Part shown: positions 22,401 through 34,622 of the stretch, piece by piece | Numbering within the stretch: the stretch's first letter is position 1 | How the letters are laid out: every line of letters begins with the position of its first letter | Assembly: GCA_022410635.1 (NCBI GenBank) | Contig: JAJVDF010000193.1 | Location: 1,040,241 to 1,104,240 of the forward strand | From: Tretioscincus oriximinensis | Lineage: Eukaryota > Chordata > Lepidosauria > Squamata > Gymnophthalmidae | Direction of reading: 5' to 3' | DNA length: 64,000 bases | Made by a program: the position numbers and the translations under genes | The notes under the pieces: model-generated | Told to the model about the DNA's origin: nothing | Databases searched by the model: none | What the model saw: the letters and a program-made list of their open reading frames with translations, nothing else

Positions 22401-22737
22401 TGAACATAATTTAAGAGTTGATACAGTAATACAGAGTTCATAATTGGCATGCAAGTTGAATTTGTCCTTAAACAAAAAAATCTTGAAAAGAAGATTTGAA
22501 AGAGACTGAATAGAGACAATGGTTTCCTGGCACACTATACATATTATAACACCAGATAACTGTTTGATTGATGCACACGTTCTTTCAGGGATTTTCCTCT
22601 ACTTGAGAGGATTAACTGCCATTTAGCTGGTTTTTTCACCTAGTTTCTCACCATACCACATTTACATGCGTCATCTCCTACACTCAGTTTCCTATAAAGT
22701 CTGTTCCTGACATTGGTCCCCTAGTATCTACACTAGT

Positions 22738-22835
22738 ATGTAGTGTCTAACAAAAGCTCATGCCACCTCCCTTTCTCCTGTTAGTCTCCATAAGAACCCT
22801 TGCTGGATTTTCTACTGCTATCTCTGAAGTTGAAT
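22738..22835 (+). repeat. Foldback-family unit, plus strand, decayed
   Basis: GTAGTGTCTAACAAAAGCTC, ATGCCACCTCCCTTTCTCC, TGTTAGTCTCCATAAG and TGCTGGATTTTCTACTGC follow the order of the unit at 186-302. No inverted partner was seen nearby. Confidence 0.6.
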
Positions 22836-24736
22836 TTGCNGGTTTTTATATAAACTGACAGGTATTCAATTTTTTTTTAGAGCTGACTCATCAAAAGGGT
22901 GGGGTGAGAGATGAAGGGACAGCAAACTATCCCAAAGCATTTGGTAGGATAGGAGAGTGTGTCACATGCACAGAAAAGCTCAGTTATCAGAAGCTGAAAG
23001 AATGACAAAACTCAGAATGTCCTGTGAAGATATGAATGAAGCAAACTAAAACTGATAAACCAATAACCTAGATAAGCAGAAAATCCCAGAATAAACAAGA
23101 GCCATATGGATACAGTCTGTGTAGAAGAGACACTTTCAACAAGTGTAGCTTGTAATTCAGGCAACATCTGTTGAAATAACCTCTTCTGTATAGTTATTAA
23201 AGATATACGGTAGTCACTTTTCCATAATAACAATCCTACTCTATAGGCCAAGGTAGAATCTAAATATAATAGTAAGAAAACTCCCCACTATTAACCTTGG
23301 AAGCAAATCTCATATAGGCACACTAGTAGAAAGATGGACCAAGAAAGAATAAAGTCCTTAAGATGCAAAAAAAAAAAAAAAAGAGCCAAAACCTCAAAAT
23401 AGGGCTATAAAAGGAAAACACTCTGACACAGGGCTTTCAAAATGCTGAAAAGACTCATCACTTTTTGGTTGAAGATAGCCTCTTGTAGTGGCATTAGTCA
23501 TACTTTTCAAGCATCTGCTGTCAAAGCGATATGTTATTTGGCAGCTGCTCCTTTTTTGTTGTTCTTTTAAAAAACAGCATTTTGAGGTATTTCATCTATT
23601 TTGTTCATGTTCATGCTGCTTTCGATCACACACAGATACCATATTTGGACAACCCTGGTGTAAGAATTCTCCATCTGATGCTGTTACCACTTACTGATCC
23701 TTCCAGCAGCAGGTGTGAGAACATACTAACCCAGATAAGGAATGATTTTGTCAAAAAGGATATTATCTAGCTATATAAAATCCTAACGTATTTTGAGTCC
23801 GCCTTCCACTTAAGCCTTTTTGCAATCACTAAGGCTATCTACCTTACAAATCGTGTCTTTTGTTGGTTATGATGTACAAAGAAGACTGATCAAATTTTCA
23901 TGTCAAACTAATTACATACACTATAAATTACAACTCTTCAGGAACAAGGAAGAACTAGCTCAGTTGAACATCTGAGGCAAATTGGACTGTAGAATCAAAT
24001 CCCAGATTACCAGAGTGATCTTTGAAAATTATTTCAGTTCTGGAGTTGCCATATGGGCAATGACATGCTGCCAACATTTTAACAAGAAATCTTTACAGGA
24101 ATTTCCTTGTGATCTAATAAGCTTAACACATTTGTTGTTTTTAAAGAAGGGAAATTAAGTGACTGGGAACTGATTCACTTTCTAGTTTTCTTCTTCAAGC
24201 CAAGGGGTTGAAAAATACAATGTAACATATGTGATCCTTATTTATGTGATTAGTATTTCTCAAATCAATTTGAAATGTATCTAGCACTCTGCAATGTGTG
24301 CTTCACAATAGTGGACTGTTTGGATGTGACAAACACAAACCTTTTAAAAAGAATTTTGAGATAACATTTAATTAGATTTTAAGTTTTAAATTTCAACTTT
24401 CATCCCCATGGCCTCTCATGTTCATCACTAGTAGGTGGCAAATGTTTATGTCACCATTGGACCTAACAAGCAATTCTAATATCTAGACTTAATCATGTTC
24501 TAGGTACTCTTAGANGATTTCTTTGGCTGAATTCTTCTTCTTTCCTCTATTTGGATGTAACAGAATTTGGGCAACAGAATAATTCAGGGAGCAATTTTTC
24601 CCAGAATTGTAGATTCTGTCTTGAGTTCTGCTTCGTGGCAAAGTCCTGTTTGCAACAGTTTTTTTTTTTAGCAATATGCCTAAGANATTCTCATTTCTTC
24701 TTCAGTGGTCCCATACCTCTAGCCCATGGCTGGGAG
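22836..24736. other. Unassigned stretch
   Basis: No gene recognised. An A run lies at 23369-23384. ORFs at 23012-23251 and 23488-23770 have no recognisable product. Confidence 0.45.
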
Positions 24737-25005
24737 GAGGACTCACCTAAAGGTACTCAGGCTGGCTTACAAGGTTAATTTTCACCCAAAGGCTTACATC
24801 TATTCTATATTCCCCACCAGATTAGTGGTGGTACTCATTAATCTACTTGAAATGTAGNTTGCAAATCTAGTGTCTTTCAAACAGCTGAGTTGGCTGAAGC
24901 TGACGCCAGTAGAGGGCACTCAGCCCTCTCCGTGACCAACACAGGGCTTCGAGAACGGATATCTCGCATGAAAGCCCGTTTCTTAACATCTGTGTCATTC
25001 GTGCC
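24737..25005 (-). mobile_element. tRNA-SINE, GGCACGAATGGCTC family, diverged, minus strand
   Basis: Minus-sense head GGCACGAATGACAC at 25005, B-box region around 24944-24957 (GTTCTCGAAGCCC), body TTGGCTGAAG..CAGTAGAGGG on the plus strand, then CAGGCTGGCTTACAAGG near the tail. The usual CTT tail is missing. Confidence 0.7.
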
Positions 25006-25039
25006 TGGTTACTCAGAAACTATAATCGTTGTAGTGCTA

Positions 25040-25391
25040 CTACCGTGTTTCCCCCAAAACAAGACAATGTTTTCAGGGGACGTCTTATTTTTCTTTCTTC
25101 TGCATATTTTGCTTTCCTCTGNCCAGGTGCATCTGGAGGGCCTCTGTGTGAGACAGAATGCTGGAGTAGATGGGCTCTGGCCCGATCCAGTATGGTTCTT
25201 CTTATGTTCTTAATAAATAAAATGAATGGTATTGCAGTTTTGGGCCACCAGGGGAGCACATCATAAACAAAAATTTGCTACATCTTACTTTCTGGTTGCT
25301 ACGGCTTACTTTCGGGGATGCCTCATATTTAGCGAAACCTCTACTATGTCTTATTTTCAGGGGCTATCTTATTTTGGGGAAAACAGAGTAG
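25040..25391. mobile_element. TA-flanked MITE (CCGTGTTTCCCC family) with a nested CR1 tail
   Basis: Left end TACCGTGTTTCCCCCAAAAC and right end TTTTGGGGAAAACAGAGTA are inverted repeats, each with TA at the outer edge, fitting a Tc1/mariner-like TA duplication. Interior words GTCTTATTTTCAGGGG and TACATCTTACTTTCTGG fit a MITE common in squamates. A CR1/L2-like 3' end (25126-25215) interrupts it. Confidence 0.7.
25126..25215 (+). mobile_element. CR1/L2-like LINE 3' tail nested in a MITE
   Basis: AGGTGCATCTGGAGGGCC, CTGTGTGAGACAGAATGCTG, AGTAGATGGGCTCTGGCC and TTCTTCTTATGTTCTTAAT, the 3' end of the GTTCTTATG group, placed inside the two halves of the MITE at 25040-25391. Confidence 0.75.
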
Positions 25392-25394
25392 GAT

Positions 25395-25600
25395 AGATTT
25401 CTTGATGCTATCTCTAAGATGGAGCAACAGGCAGTATTCCTGAAATACCATTTGCAGAACGTCAAGAGCAGGTGAAGATTTTGCCTTCTTCTGTTCCAGA
25501 CTGCCCAGCTGCAATTCAAGGGCCACTGTGTGAGGCAGAAGGCTGGACNAGATGGGCTCCAGCCCAATACAACAAGGCTCCTCTTATGTCCTTATGTAGT
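25395..25600 (+). mobile_element. CR1/L2-like LINE 3' end, plus strand
   Basis: CTTGATGCTATCTCTAAGAT, GAGCAACAGGCAGTATTCCT, GCCACTGTGTGAGGCAGAAG and CTTATGTCCTTATGT. It abuts the MITE's right end. The minus-strand ORFs at 25344-25567 are shadows that recur in the copy at 26955. Confidence 0.8.
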
Positions 25601-26954
25601 ACTAATTATATAATATTTATATCCTTGTAAAAACTATGTAAAATAACTTTTGACAGATAATGAATGACATAGAGTCATCTAGTGACTTTTACAGAATGTT
25701 CTCATGCCTGCCATTGGGGCAAATGAGGACTCTTCTTCAGAAGAGGAAGTGACACATACAGCTATCTTTGAACAATTCTGAAGAGGAATAGGCTACAATC
25801 CACCCTGTAATGAAGACAGGCCAAAGCTACTCTCAGGTATCCACAGAGGCTGGCTGCAAAGATTAGGGAATGTCCTGAAATGCCTGTCTGAAATAAGGTA
25901 CAGTAATACAAAAGATAAAACAGCTGTACTGATCTCCTGAATTTGCTGCTGGCAGTTTTTCTTCCTCCTAGCTCACGGCTCCCATGTATTTTCTCAGGAC
26001 TGTTTTTATCTTAGCTTTATGTAATTCCTTGTGCCTTAATCTCTGGACTGTTTTGACCTTGCATTTGGCAAAATCTTGCTTCACATTTTGGACTTCCTTG
26101 TGTCTTGACCTCTGGAGTTTTTGATCGCATTTCTAGTGAACTGGGTTTTTTTTTGCTAGACTTTTTTGTGCTTTAAACTGTGGACAGTTGACAACGNTCC
26201 TGTGATCAAAGGTGTTCTGTCTGGGACAGAAAATATTCTTTCTGGGACTTTTGCCAGTCAGAATTTGACATATGTAGAATTTCAGCATTGGTGACTGAAT
26301 CTGAATAAGAAGGAAAGAGTGCTGTAAATAAAATTCCCTTCACTCTGTAAAATGTCAGCAAGGATTTTCCTCACCTGGAGGATAAGCTGGGGTTTCAAAA
26401 ACACAACCAGCTGGCTGTGCGGGCAGTGGGAATTCTCCTTTGCCCATTTAATGTTGACTTGGGATCCCAATCACTTTTCCCCTCTCCTGGGGGATTGTTA
26501 TAAAACAAAGGTGAGATAATCAGATGGTGAAAGGTTTTTTGAAACACATAATCACCTTGAAAACCAGTATGATTCTCTTAGGGATGATGGGAATGGAGGG
26601 ACANCATTTTGTTTATTTAGTGGTTTGTATCCTTCCCTTCACTAATCCAGGATGGGTAACAGAAAAACAAGGGAAAAATAATAAAATACACACATCAACA
26701 GTGTTCAAAAATATCCTTGCTCCTTCCCTCCAACCCTCCCTAGAAGGGAACACAGAGCTATTTAAGAGTCCACACTATTTCCTCATTCCATTGTTAATTT
26801 CCTTGCAGGCCTCCTCTTTAAATATGTTATTGGAATATTTAATTAGAATAGAACATATCTAGGAACATGTTTGGGACCAAATATGTAGATGTTTTTGCAA
26901 AAAGGACTAGCATTCCACCTTGCCACTGACCCTGCTGTTTCAATTTATAAACAG
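25601..26954. other. Unassigned stretch
   Basis: No gene seen. The 112-codon ORF at 26524-26862 contains an n and has no recognisable product. Confidence 0.45.
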
Positions 26955-27165
26955 CTACTAGGATGGATGTCTTGATACTGTCNCCGAGATGGAGCAACAG
27001 GCAGTATTCCTGAAATGCCTTTTGCAGGGTATCAAGAACAGAAGATTTTGCCTTCTTCTGTTCCAGACTGCCCAGGTGCAATTGGTGGGCCACTGTGTGA
27101 GACAGAATGCTGGACTAGATGGGCTCCAGCCCAATTCAGCATGGCTTTGCTTATGTTCTTAATTT
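26955..27165 (+). mobile_element. CR1/L2-like LINE 3' end, plus strand
   Basis: TGGATGTCTTGATACTGTC, GAGCAACAGGCAGTATTCCT, GCCACTGTGTGAGACAGAAT, GCTGGACTAGATGGGCTCC and GCTTATGTTCTTAAT. Its predicted minus-strand ORF shares words with that of the copy at 25395, as expected for two copies of one repeat. Confidence 0.82.
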
Positions 27166-27524
27166 ATTCAGCAATATCTAAATGCTAGTTTTCTCCTCTT
27201 TAGTCTAGGTTGTCATCAGGAAGATACCTGGACATTTTGGCCTACTATAGCTCAAAATACAATTTTAAGATATCAAGGGAGATTTTCAAATGAAGACTTG
27301 CTCATTTCCTTACATGGTTTCAATAAATTAGAGTATGTGCATAAACACAACTGTTTTATGTTCTTCCAGAGATATTGGGCATAATGTGATATGTGTCATT
27401 CTATCTCTTTGACATCAGGAACTTCCTTTTCTACATGTTATAATGATAAGACAACCTAACAAAAAAAGCTTTACTACAGAGATTCAGTTATGTCCATATT
27501 CTTAGAGCCAACATTAGACCTGAC

Positions 27525-27880
27525 CAGTGGTGGCTGGCCTCTGGGTTCATGGGGTTCAGTGAACACTCAGAGATTAAAATCAATGATAAAATCTCCTTTC
27601 ATAGAGGAGCTGCCAACAAACCAAAAAGCTCCAGGCAGCTTTTTTAATTGACAAAAGTGTCACCAATCCCGGAGCCAATGGCGGGGGGCAGCTGCCTAGG
27701 AGGGCCTACAATCTGTCTCTCGGTCTCCGTAGAGGTGCCATTTTGTATTGTATTCAACTTGCAGACTGAGAGAGAGATGGGTAAGTGCCTGAATGTGCCT
27801 CCTCCCAGCTGCTTTCCTAAGTTTGCTGAGGCTGGAGGAACCTGCACCTCCCCAGCCCCAAATTGCACCAGCTACCNCTG
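27525..27880. mobile_element. hAT-like non-autonomous element, CAGTGGTGGCTGG ends
   Basis: Left end CAGTGGTGGCTGG and right end CCAGCTACCNCTG are inverted repeats (11 of 13, one n). Flanking GACCTGAC (27517-27524) and GACTTGAC (27881-27888) match at 7 of 8, a hAT-size target duplication. Length 356 bp; no transposase ORF. The small ORFs on both strands inside it are not genes. Confidence 0.82.
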
Positions 27881-27888
27881 GACTTGAC

Positions 27889-29824
27889 ATTGTCCAATTG
27901 TGGATCTGACTAGATACACAACAATCCTTCTGTTGGATCAGATATATTTCTAATGTCTATGCCACCATTCAGAACAGGGCAGAATCATGGCATGGAGTTG
28001 TCATCCTAAGNATATTCGTGCCATTGAAAAACTGCATAGCTCCAAGAAAACTCAGGATGCAGTGGGAACTACAATATGCTTGTAATTCTGGCAGTTAGGA
28101 TTTTGTTGCATTTTCATTTCTCTGCAGCAAATGTAATCATGTCCTTTGCTGCATAATTATCTAACGTAAACCTTAGGACGTGGAGCATCTATCAGTGCTT
28201 TAAATATAGGTTACCTTTTTTGAAGTAATACAGAAGGCTCTCTGCATGCTTGTGAGAAACAGCCACCAAGGGCACTTTTAGAGAAGAAATGTCACATGAG
28301 AGCCTTATGTGTAGCCAAACATTATTCTCTCTTCAAGCTTAAAATTTAACAATAATGTTAAAGATGAAGTTTTGAAGGTTGTACCTGGCTACTGTTGCAC
28401 TTTTCTCAATGTGGGAATTGTATACCATTTTTATTAGCTGCTTTTGTGTTACCAATCCCTTTTAGCTTCTAATGTTACCAATAAGGGTCTACATAGTTTG
28501 AAATTTCTAGCAGATTGAAAATTTGTCCTGAGTCATCAGAACCCCCTTCTTTGTAGAGAACAACATTTGACCAGGCATCTGAATTGTTGATCTGTGCTTC
28601 AGTCATTGAAGGCATTCAAGTAGAATAGTGGCAGGTTAATTATAGGCCGTCTGGTTTTGCCTATGAAGGTTTCTGTTTCTAACACCAGGCTTACATTTCT
28701 GAAGTAGCTTTCATTGTGTTTCATAAAAATAATATTTTCTTGATGTTTTCTCAATAAAAGGTTTTGGAAACGTTGAACAAACTTAGAGGTTCCTTTTTGT
28801 TACCCCGCGCTTTAGAATCCACACCAGCTACATCCTGGTTATGTGAATCAAAAGCTAATTTCCCCAGTATAAACCAGTTCACATAAGAGAAGATTCAGGT
28901 GTCTAGAGGACTGATCAGAGGTGAATGTATAAGTTTGTTCAGTTCCCAAGGTTTCCTAAAGATCAGGGAAAACATCTTTGTCGATCTTGCCCCTTCCATG
29001 TTTGTTTCATTCTATGAAGATTGAACTTTTCAGGCACAATTTTCCAGACTGATTGCTTTAACCTTAGTGATGGGTCTAGANTAAAACTCTTCAGCAGAGT
29101 CTGTTATCATATTCGTATGCATAGTGAAAGCACAAAAACCACTCCAATCATAGTCTGGTTATCATTTTTTGGAATTGAAGCCAGAAGCCAATTATTTGCT
29201 GTCATTTGTAAGAGCAGCTGCTTCAGAAACATTCTGGACGGAATAAAAGAATGTGAGAGCAAGGAATCTTTTCTTTCTCATTCTTTTCTTTTCCCTCCTC
29301 TCTATTTTTACACCAACAGAGTTATGCAGATCCAGTCACATCATTCCTTCAATAATAGATTTGCCATTTCACTTAATGGGATGCTTACTGTGCTGAGAAA
29401 ACTATGATTGTAATTAAAGGAATCTCCAGCAGTTCCTGTCAAGAGAAATCATACTTCTGNCCAGTTCAGCAAAAGAAATCAGTGTGCATTTCTTAATTGT
29501 ACTTTTTTTNAAAAAANTTTTTTTTAGCCTAATGCCTGATTGAAGGAAATTGCTATGGAACCAGGTGGTATTGTCAAAAAACCACCTTGCTTATAGCCCA
29601 TCTCCTTGTTGACAGGCAGGCGCTCCAGCTGGTTAACAACAAGACAGCTTTTTGCTTGCTTCAGAAATCTTGGATCTCACAACTGATATTTGGCTCTATA
29701 TCAAATGTTTCAATGACTCTTGGTATTGTTCAAAGTCCTCTAAATACACCACAGGTATTAAAATAAAAAAAGACAGAAATACAATTGATGGAGATTGTGG
29801 CATTATTTACACAGTTTTAAATAC
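27889..29824. other. Repeat-poor stretch without a recognised gene
   Basis: The ORF at 29021-29407 (128 codons with one n) has no recognisable domain. A small hairpin AGGTGGT/ACCACCT lies near 29563-29585, and a T/A run broken by n at 29503-29525. Confidence 0.45.
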
Positions 29825-30135
29825 TATGGCTCAGTTGGTTAAGAGCTGGTTTTTCATCTGAAGATCGAGTTTCGAGGCCCTATGTTGGACATGAAGAGGC
29901 CTGAGTACCTACTACTAGCCTGCAGCTCTAGCCAACCCAGCTATTCGAAAGCAAGAATTGCAAGAAATTGCAACAGACTGCGTCTAGGTAATTGGGAACC
30001 ACCACAGTGGTGGGGAAGACAGAATGTAAGCCTTCGGGTGAAAAATAACATTGTGAGGGCACTTTGAGTCCCTTCGGGTGAGAAAAGCGGGAGTATAAAA
30101 ACACAGTTGTTGTTGTTGTTCTTCTTCTTCTGCTA
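29825..30135 (+). mobile_element. tRNA-SINE, GGCACGAATGGCTC family, plus strand
   Basis: Starts ATGGCTCAGTTGGTTAAGAG (A box), B-box GAGTTTCGAGGCCC (29868-29880), then CTAGCCTGCAGCTCTAGCC, AGCAAGAATTGCAAGAAATT, ACCACCACAGTGGTGGGGAA, the tail GTGAGAAAAGCGGGAGTATA and a GTT/CTT run (30104-30135). Lacks the first few bases of the head. Confidence 0.85.
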
Positions 30136-32602
30136 CTACTACTATTATGCTATATAGAACACTGTGAGTTTTTTATTTTGTATTATATTGTAGATAGCTT
30201 CTGGTTGATGGTATGGGTGTCTCTGCGTACCTCTCTGAAGTTTTCTTGGCAGAGATCTACTGGTAAAAGTTGTTTTCCATTGCCTACAACTGGGATGAGT
30301 TTGGGGATTGAACTGGAAACCATCTGCTTTCCAGGCTACTTGGGCTGTGACTGAATTGCAATTTTTTGCACTGTAGGATTAACTTTTAGGTATGTATTAA
30401 TTGTGGTAGTATAGTGGGAGCTGATTCTGCTGATCAGAATGGGTTATGCACAAACAACCTAAATGGGAACATGCATGATAGAGAAGGGGGAAGGAGCTGG
30501 CTCAAGCCCTGGCCTTCAGGATGCAATAGGATGCTGTTCACTTTGTCCAAATGGACCATCTGTGGCTGAGACTATTCCTCTCTAGNACCAGTAGAAATAC
30601 ATTCTGTTGCTGCATTTTCTGCATTGTATCTTCTGACTGTATCCATANAGTCTATGTGCACCAAATCAAATGTCGGTCTGGATTTAATAGCTTCATTCCA
30701 CAATTTGTGGCTACTGTATGGATACAGCCATGATGAGTTGAATCTTTTTCTCTGAGTTAAAAATCTGTGACATATTACAGAATTTATACATTTCTGGATT
30801 CCTTTTAACTTTTTCTTAGATAAATCATCCAGTGCATTCTTTAATCTGACTGATATGATCTCTGCCTTCATCGTTCCTTCTCCCTCTTTAAAAATACAGT
30901 CAACATTTTAGTAAAGACTTTGCTGAATTGTCAACGCTGACAAATCTTCTAGTTATGTAGCTTTCCAAAACACATCTGCATTTCTAATGTTTAAAATAAA
31001 CAATTGTTTATATGCTGTTTTTGAAACATAATCAGAAGATATACATGATTCATCATCACTTTCAGTTTGCAACTTGGTCTCAATCTCAGAATTTTTATTT
31101 TTACTTTTTGCTTAGAAAGTAGTTGTGCAAATGTAATACATGAATAAATGGCACAAATGAAGTCTAGAAGACCTTGATTAGGATTGTCAAAATGGATAAA
31201 CAGATCTTATATTTTAGAGTTTTCCAGAGGTTTTTTTAATCAATAATTTCAGTACTGACAATCACAGTAAAAAGTACTTCTTCTACACACGTTTTTTAAA
31301 AAAGATTCTTGCAGACATCAGATTTTTGTGCAAGGGGAAAGGCTTATAAAAAGAATATTTCTTTAGTTAATACACAGAATCAAAATGTGTTTCATGCTCG
31401 GAAGATTTAAGGATTAATATTGGCAGCAAGATCTAAATCTTTGTAGAGTGAGAGACATATTAAGCATGACGGATTCTAAAGTTGATTAGAACTGCAGATG
31501 TCTANATTATTGTACATCAAGGTTCTGGATGAAGTTACTTTACATCCCATATGAAACCCGAGCTAGTTAGTTAATTTTTTTTATGCTGTGCAAGCACCAA
31601 AACTTTTGGGGTAATTTTCTGATACCCCATTTTAAATGCAGTCAAGGATTCTTCTTCAGATGTAAANCGACGAGCAGAATATTTGTAAAGATACTGAAAT
31701 GTCTTTGTGGAAGAAGGATTCAGTCATAAAATCATACGGTATGGGGGAAGAGTCACTACTATTTTATAATTAAACAATCATCATTATTTCTGAAATCAGA
31801 ACAAAACTGAAAATGTATCAGAAATCTCAAGTCTTCTTCTGATAAAATACTTGGTCAGATTCATGGTGGACTGAGAAATAATCCAAGCAATTAGCAGGAA
31901 TGGAGCTTTTGTAGTGCCGATCACTCCACTGTTCTCCAATCACCCTAAAATCATACTTAAATTTACCATAAATTTACCATATTCTAGCCTTTCTGTGTTC
32001 TATGTGCCTGGTACACCTTCCTTACTGCAANTGGATGAAATAAAAATCACATGATTTGGGGGGATCCGTGATGCTGAGAACGGAGCCTCTTCCTGCAATG
32101 TGTGAGTGTGAATGGTAGAAAGCATTCCAGCACATGGAATTGTGAAAAAGTTCTAGAAAAATGTTCCACTCTACAACAATCAGGTTAAATCCAGATGGAT
32201 TTTTCATGCTGTTACAGCAGGGCTATGTGGGAATTGCCCCACAGATCAATGGTAACACCACCATCGTCACACTATGTAGGTTATAGTCCTTGGTGGTATT
32301 TTGGGAAAACTCCGCACTTGTGGCATATTTCCTTCAAATAGTGCTATGGCTGAGTTTCTGGACAACCAACAGTGTGAGCATTACTAGATGCCATGTTTTC
32401 CTACACAATTGCATGGCAGGTTCAGNTACAGCTATACAAAGTGTTGGAGTCAGTGCAGTGCAGTACAGTACTTTGTGCTGTATTTGTAAAATACCAGATT
32501 ACATTTCATGCTTCCCTCATGCTTCTGCTGGCCAATGAGGACATTCCCTACTCATTCTGGAGAATTTTACTTTGGAATATTTGGAATTTTGTTTTCATTG
32601 TT
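30136..32602. other. Repeat-poor stretch
   Basis: Mostly unassigned, AT-rich. Near 30297-30345 GGGATTGAACTGGAAACCAT and CTGCTTTCCAGGC look like a minus-strand tRNA-SINE head of the family at 51505. No recognisable exon; the ORFs at 30572-30871 and 32290-32638 contain n and match nothing known to me. Confidence 0.45.
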
Positions 32603-32650
32603 AGCCACCCTGAGATCTTCGAGTATAGGGCAGGATAAACATGTAGCAAA
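32603..32650 (+). mobile_element. Shared SINE/LINE 3' tail, plus strand
   Basis: GCCACCCTGAGATCTTCGAG and TATAGGGCAGGATAAACATG match the common tail of Sauria-type SINEs and LINE 3' regions in this window. Confidence 0.6.
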
Positions 32651-32723
32651 CATACATCACACCTATAGATGACCTCATTGATAACAATAGTAATAAAACA
32701 AAGACCAATGAGATTGTCTAAAG

Positions 32724-32925
32724 TAGGCTGACCAGATGACCCCTTTTGGGGTGGGTGGGTTGAAAACCCGTTTTTGGGCTGCCTCCCTTTTTTTCTGAGG
32801 ATTTTTTTNAAAAAAATTGAAAAAAAAACTTTTTTTGAAAAAAAATTCCTCAGAAAAAACTGGGTGGCACCCCAAAACTGGGTTTTCAACCCCCCCCCNA
32901 AAAAAGGGGTTATCTGGTCAGCCTA
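32724..32925. mobile_element. Short foldback MITE, TAGGCTGACCAG family
   Basis: Symmetric ends TAGGCTGACCAGAT and ATCTGGTCAGCCTA. Flanks GTCTAAAG (32716-32723) and GTTTAAAG (32926-32933) match at 7 of 8, supporting an 8-bp duplication and hAT affinity. An n sits near the T/A-rich apex (32810). Confidence 0.87.
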
Positions 32926-33718
32926 GTTTAAAGGGATGCTCAAGGTTTAATCTTAGAAACTATAGCTTCTTATTGTCACTAAGATCAAAAGGGCTTTCCT
33001 CTCTATTTACATGCAGAGATTTTTTTTTATTTCTATGTACGAAAGTAAAGCAAAGCTTCTCTTGAGGTCAATCTGTCTTTGCTTTCCATTTTCTGTACAT
33101 TCTGCTCTCTCCAGATTTGCCACCTCAAAGTAAAAAAGGGAGGGAATTGTCCTTCTGTTCAGTGCAGCCATTTTTGTACCCCAAAGGAATTGAAAAGTAC
33201 TTTTACCTTAGATGTGAAGAGATTGAAGGCAGTGAAATAAAGAGCTTTTTGTTGTTTTTGAGTGTAGCAGCTATCTGAAAAAACAAAGGAAAAGAAAACT
33301 TTCCTGTTTTGTTAGCTACCAGAATTCCAGCCCCAAATAGAGAAACAAAACTATCAGTCAGCTGTTTGTCAGATAGTTTGGAGAGACATCTCTGTGGATG
33401 AATAGTCAGAAACTATCCAATAGGGAGAAGAAATAAGAAAGCAGTCAGCTGTTTACTAGAAGCAGTAAGTAGTGCCAGAAAGAAGTTGATTCTTACTTCT
33501 TTTTTGACAGCTCTGTTTGATTCTCTCCTCCCCTGATAATAATAATAATTTAAGAAATTGTCAGAGGAGGCTACATCAAAAGCTTCCCAAGATTGGTATC
33601 AGCCAGCTTCATAGGAACTTGATATGATTAAATGGAACATAGGTTTCTTCCAAACTCAGAAAAAGCCTTCATTGGAAAGGTGTTTTGCTCCAAGTTTAGA
33701 ATACCTGAAATATCTTGA
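32926..33718. other. Unassigned stretch
   Basis: CAGTCAGCTGTTT occurs twice (near 33355 and 33443). No gene seen. Confidence 0.45.
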
Positions 33719-34012
33719 ATTTATTCATTCATTTCTCTCTTACCCCATACCCAAACAGAGTGCGAAGTTGTTTTTTCAGCCAAAGGTCAGAGTAAAGAAG
33801 TGCATCTTCAACTATTTTCCGACTGACTGAAACGATAATGCTTAATTAATGGGAGGAAATGGGAAACTAATGTTAGACTATTACATAGTCTAAGCGCTAC
33901 TACTGAAAATACCTTGANCTGGTTCTCATTTTCTTTACTGTTAGGAATAGTGGTACAACCAGGAGAAAATGCCCTAAAGATCTCAAGTTATGGGCAGTTG
34001 ATAAATGCAAAG
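33719..34012 (-). mobile_element. LINE 3' region (same family as 4036-4500), minus strand, decayed
   Basis: TTATTCATTCATTTCTCTC then CCCCATACCC mark the decayed tail. Body words GTTTTTTCAGCCAAAGGTCA, AAGAAGTGCATCTTCAAC and TAGTGGTACAACCAGGAG match the copies at 4036 and 14721. Confidence 0.6.
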
Positions 34013-34232
34013 CATTCTACTGAAACATTTTGCCCATTTCTACCACCATTGTTTTCAACNTTAAACAGTATGGTTTAATATGCTATTTGTCAATGTTTGT
34101 TGTATCCCACTTATTTCTAACTCCTACAGCCAAACAGTCTATCTGCAGGGTTTTTCTCAGGACGTTATCTTAAAAATGTAGTTATTGTAACCCTAATGAT
34201 CTGTGTTTCACCATGTGATCCTTCTAAACTGC

Positions 34233-34262
34233 TTCTGATTGGATGTTATAAACCAATCAGAA
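34233..34262. promoter_or_regulatory. Perfect 10-bp inverted repeat with CCAAT motifs around TTATAAA
   Basis: TTCTGATTGG (34233-34242) and CCAATCAGAA (34253-34262) are exact inverted repeats with ATGTTATAAA between. CCAAT plus a TATA-like core resembles an LTR promoter, but no LTR ends were proven. Confidence 0.35.
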
Positions 34263-34274
34263 CAGTCAAAATGC

Positions 34275-34622
34275 TCACAGTGGGCTGGCTAGCAGGTCCC
34301 TGCTAAAACAAAATAGAGAACAGAAGCCCTGCCGAAGAAGCCCACAGGAAGTGAAGCTTGCTCCTTCAGCCCCTGCTGCCTCTTCTGGCAGGGAAGCTTC
34401 TTTCATCACTGACTCCTCCTCCAAGGTCATTATAATTTCATTATAAAGAGGTTCTTTAGAAAGAGGTTTCACCTGTAGTTTGTTGCTTTTGCCGTTTGGC
34501 CATTCCATTGTAATAAAGTTGTCATGGAGTTGTGGTTTGCCATGTATGACCAGAGGGGAAGCTAATTTCCCTGACACTTCCAAAAAAAAAAACAAGTGCA
34601 AGGTCAAGGAAACAATCTGCAC
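34275..34622 (-). pseudogene. Unidentified 115-codon reading frame, possibly part of a retroelement
   Basis: I do not recognise the product. The middle (SPLVIHGKPQLHD.., MEWPNGKSNKLQVK) and an acidic stretch (LEEESVMKEASLPEEAAGA) look more protein-like than the other chance ORFs of the window. It lies just upstream, in minus sense, of the CCAAT/TATA foldback at 34233-34262, an order that would fit the 3' end of a coding region followed by an LTR. No catalytic motif is visible and the identity is open. Confidence 0.25.

Noticed and set aside
25344..27093. Two minus-strand ORFs sharing words (LGSLEQKKAKSS, FQEYCLLLHL)
   Set aside because: They are antisense translations of two copies of the same CR1/L2-like 3' end, not a gene family.
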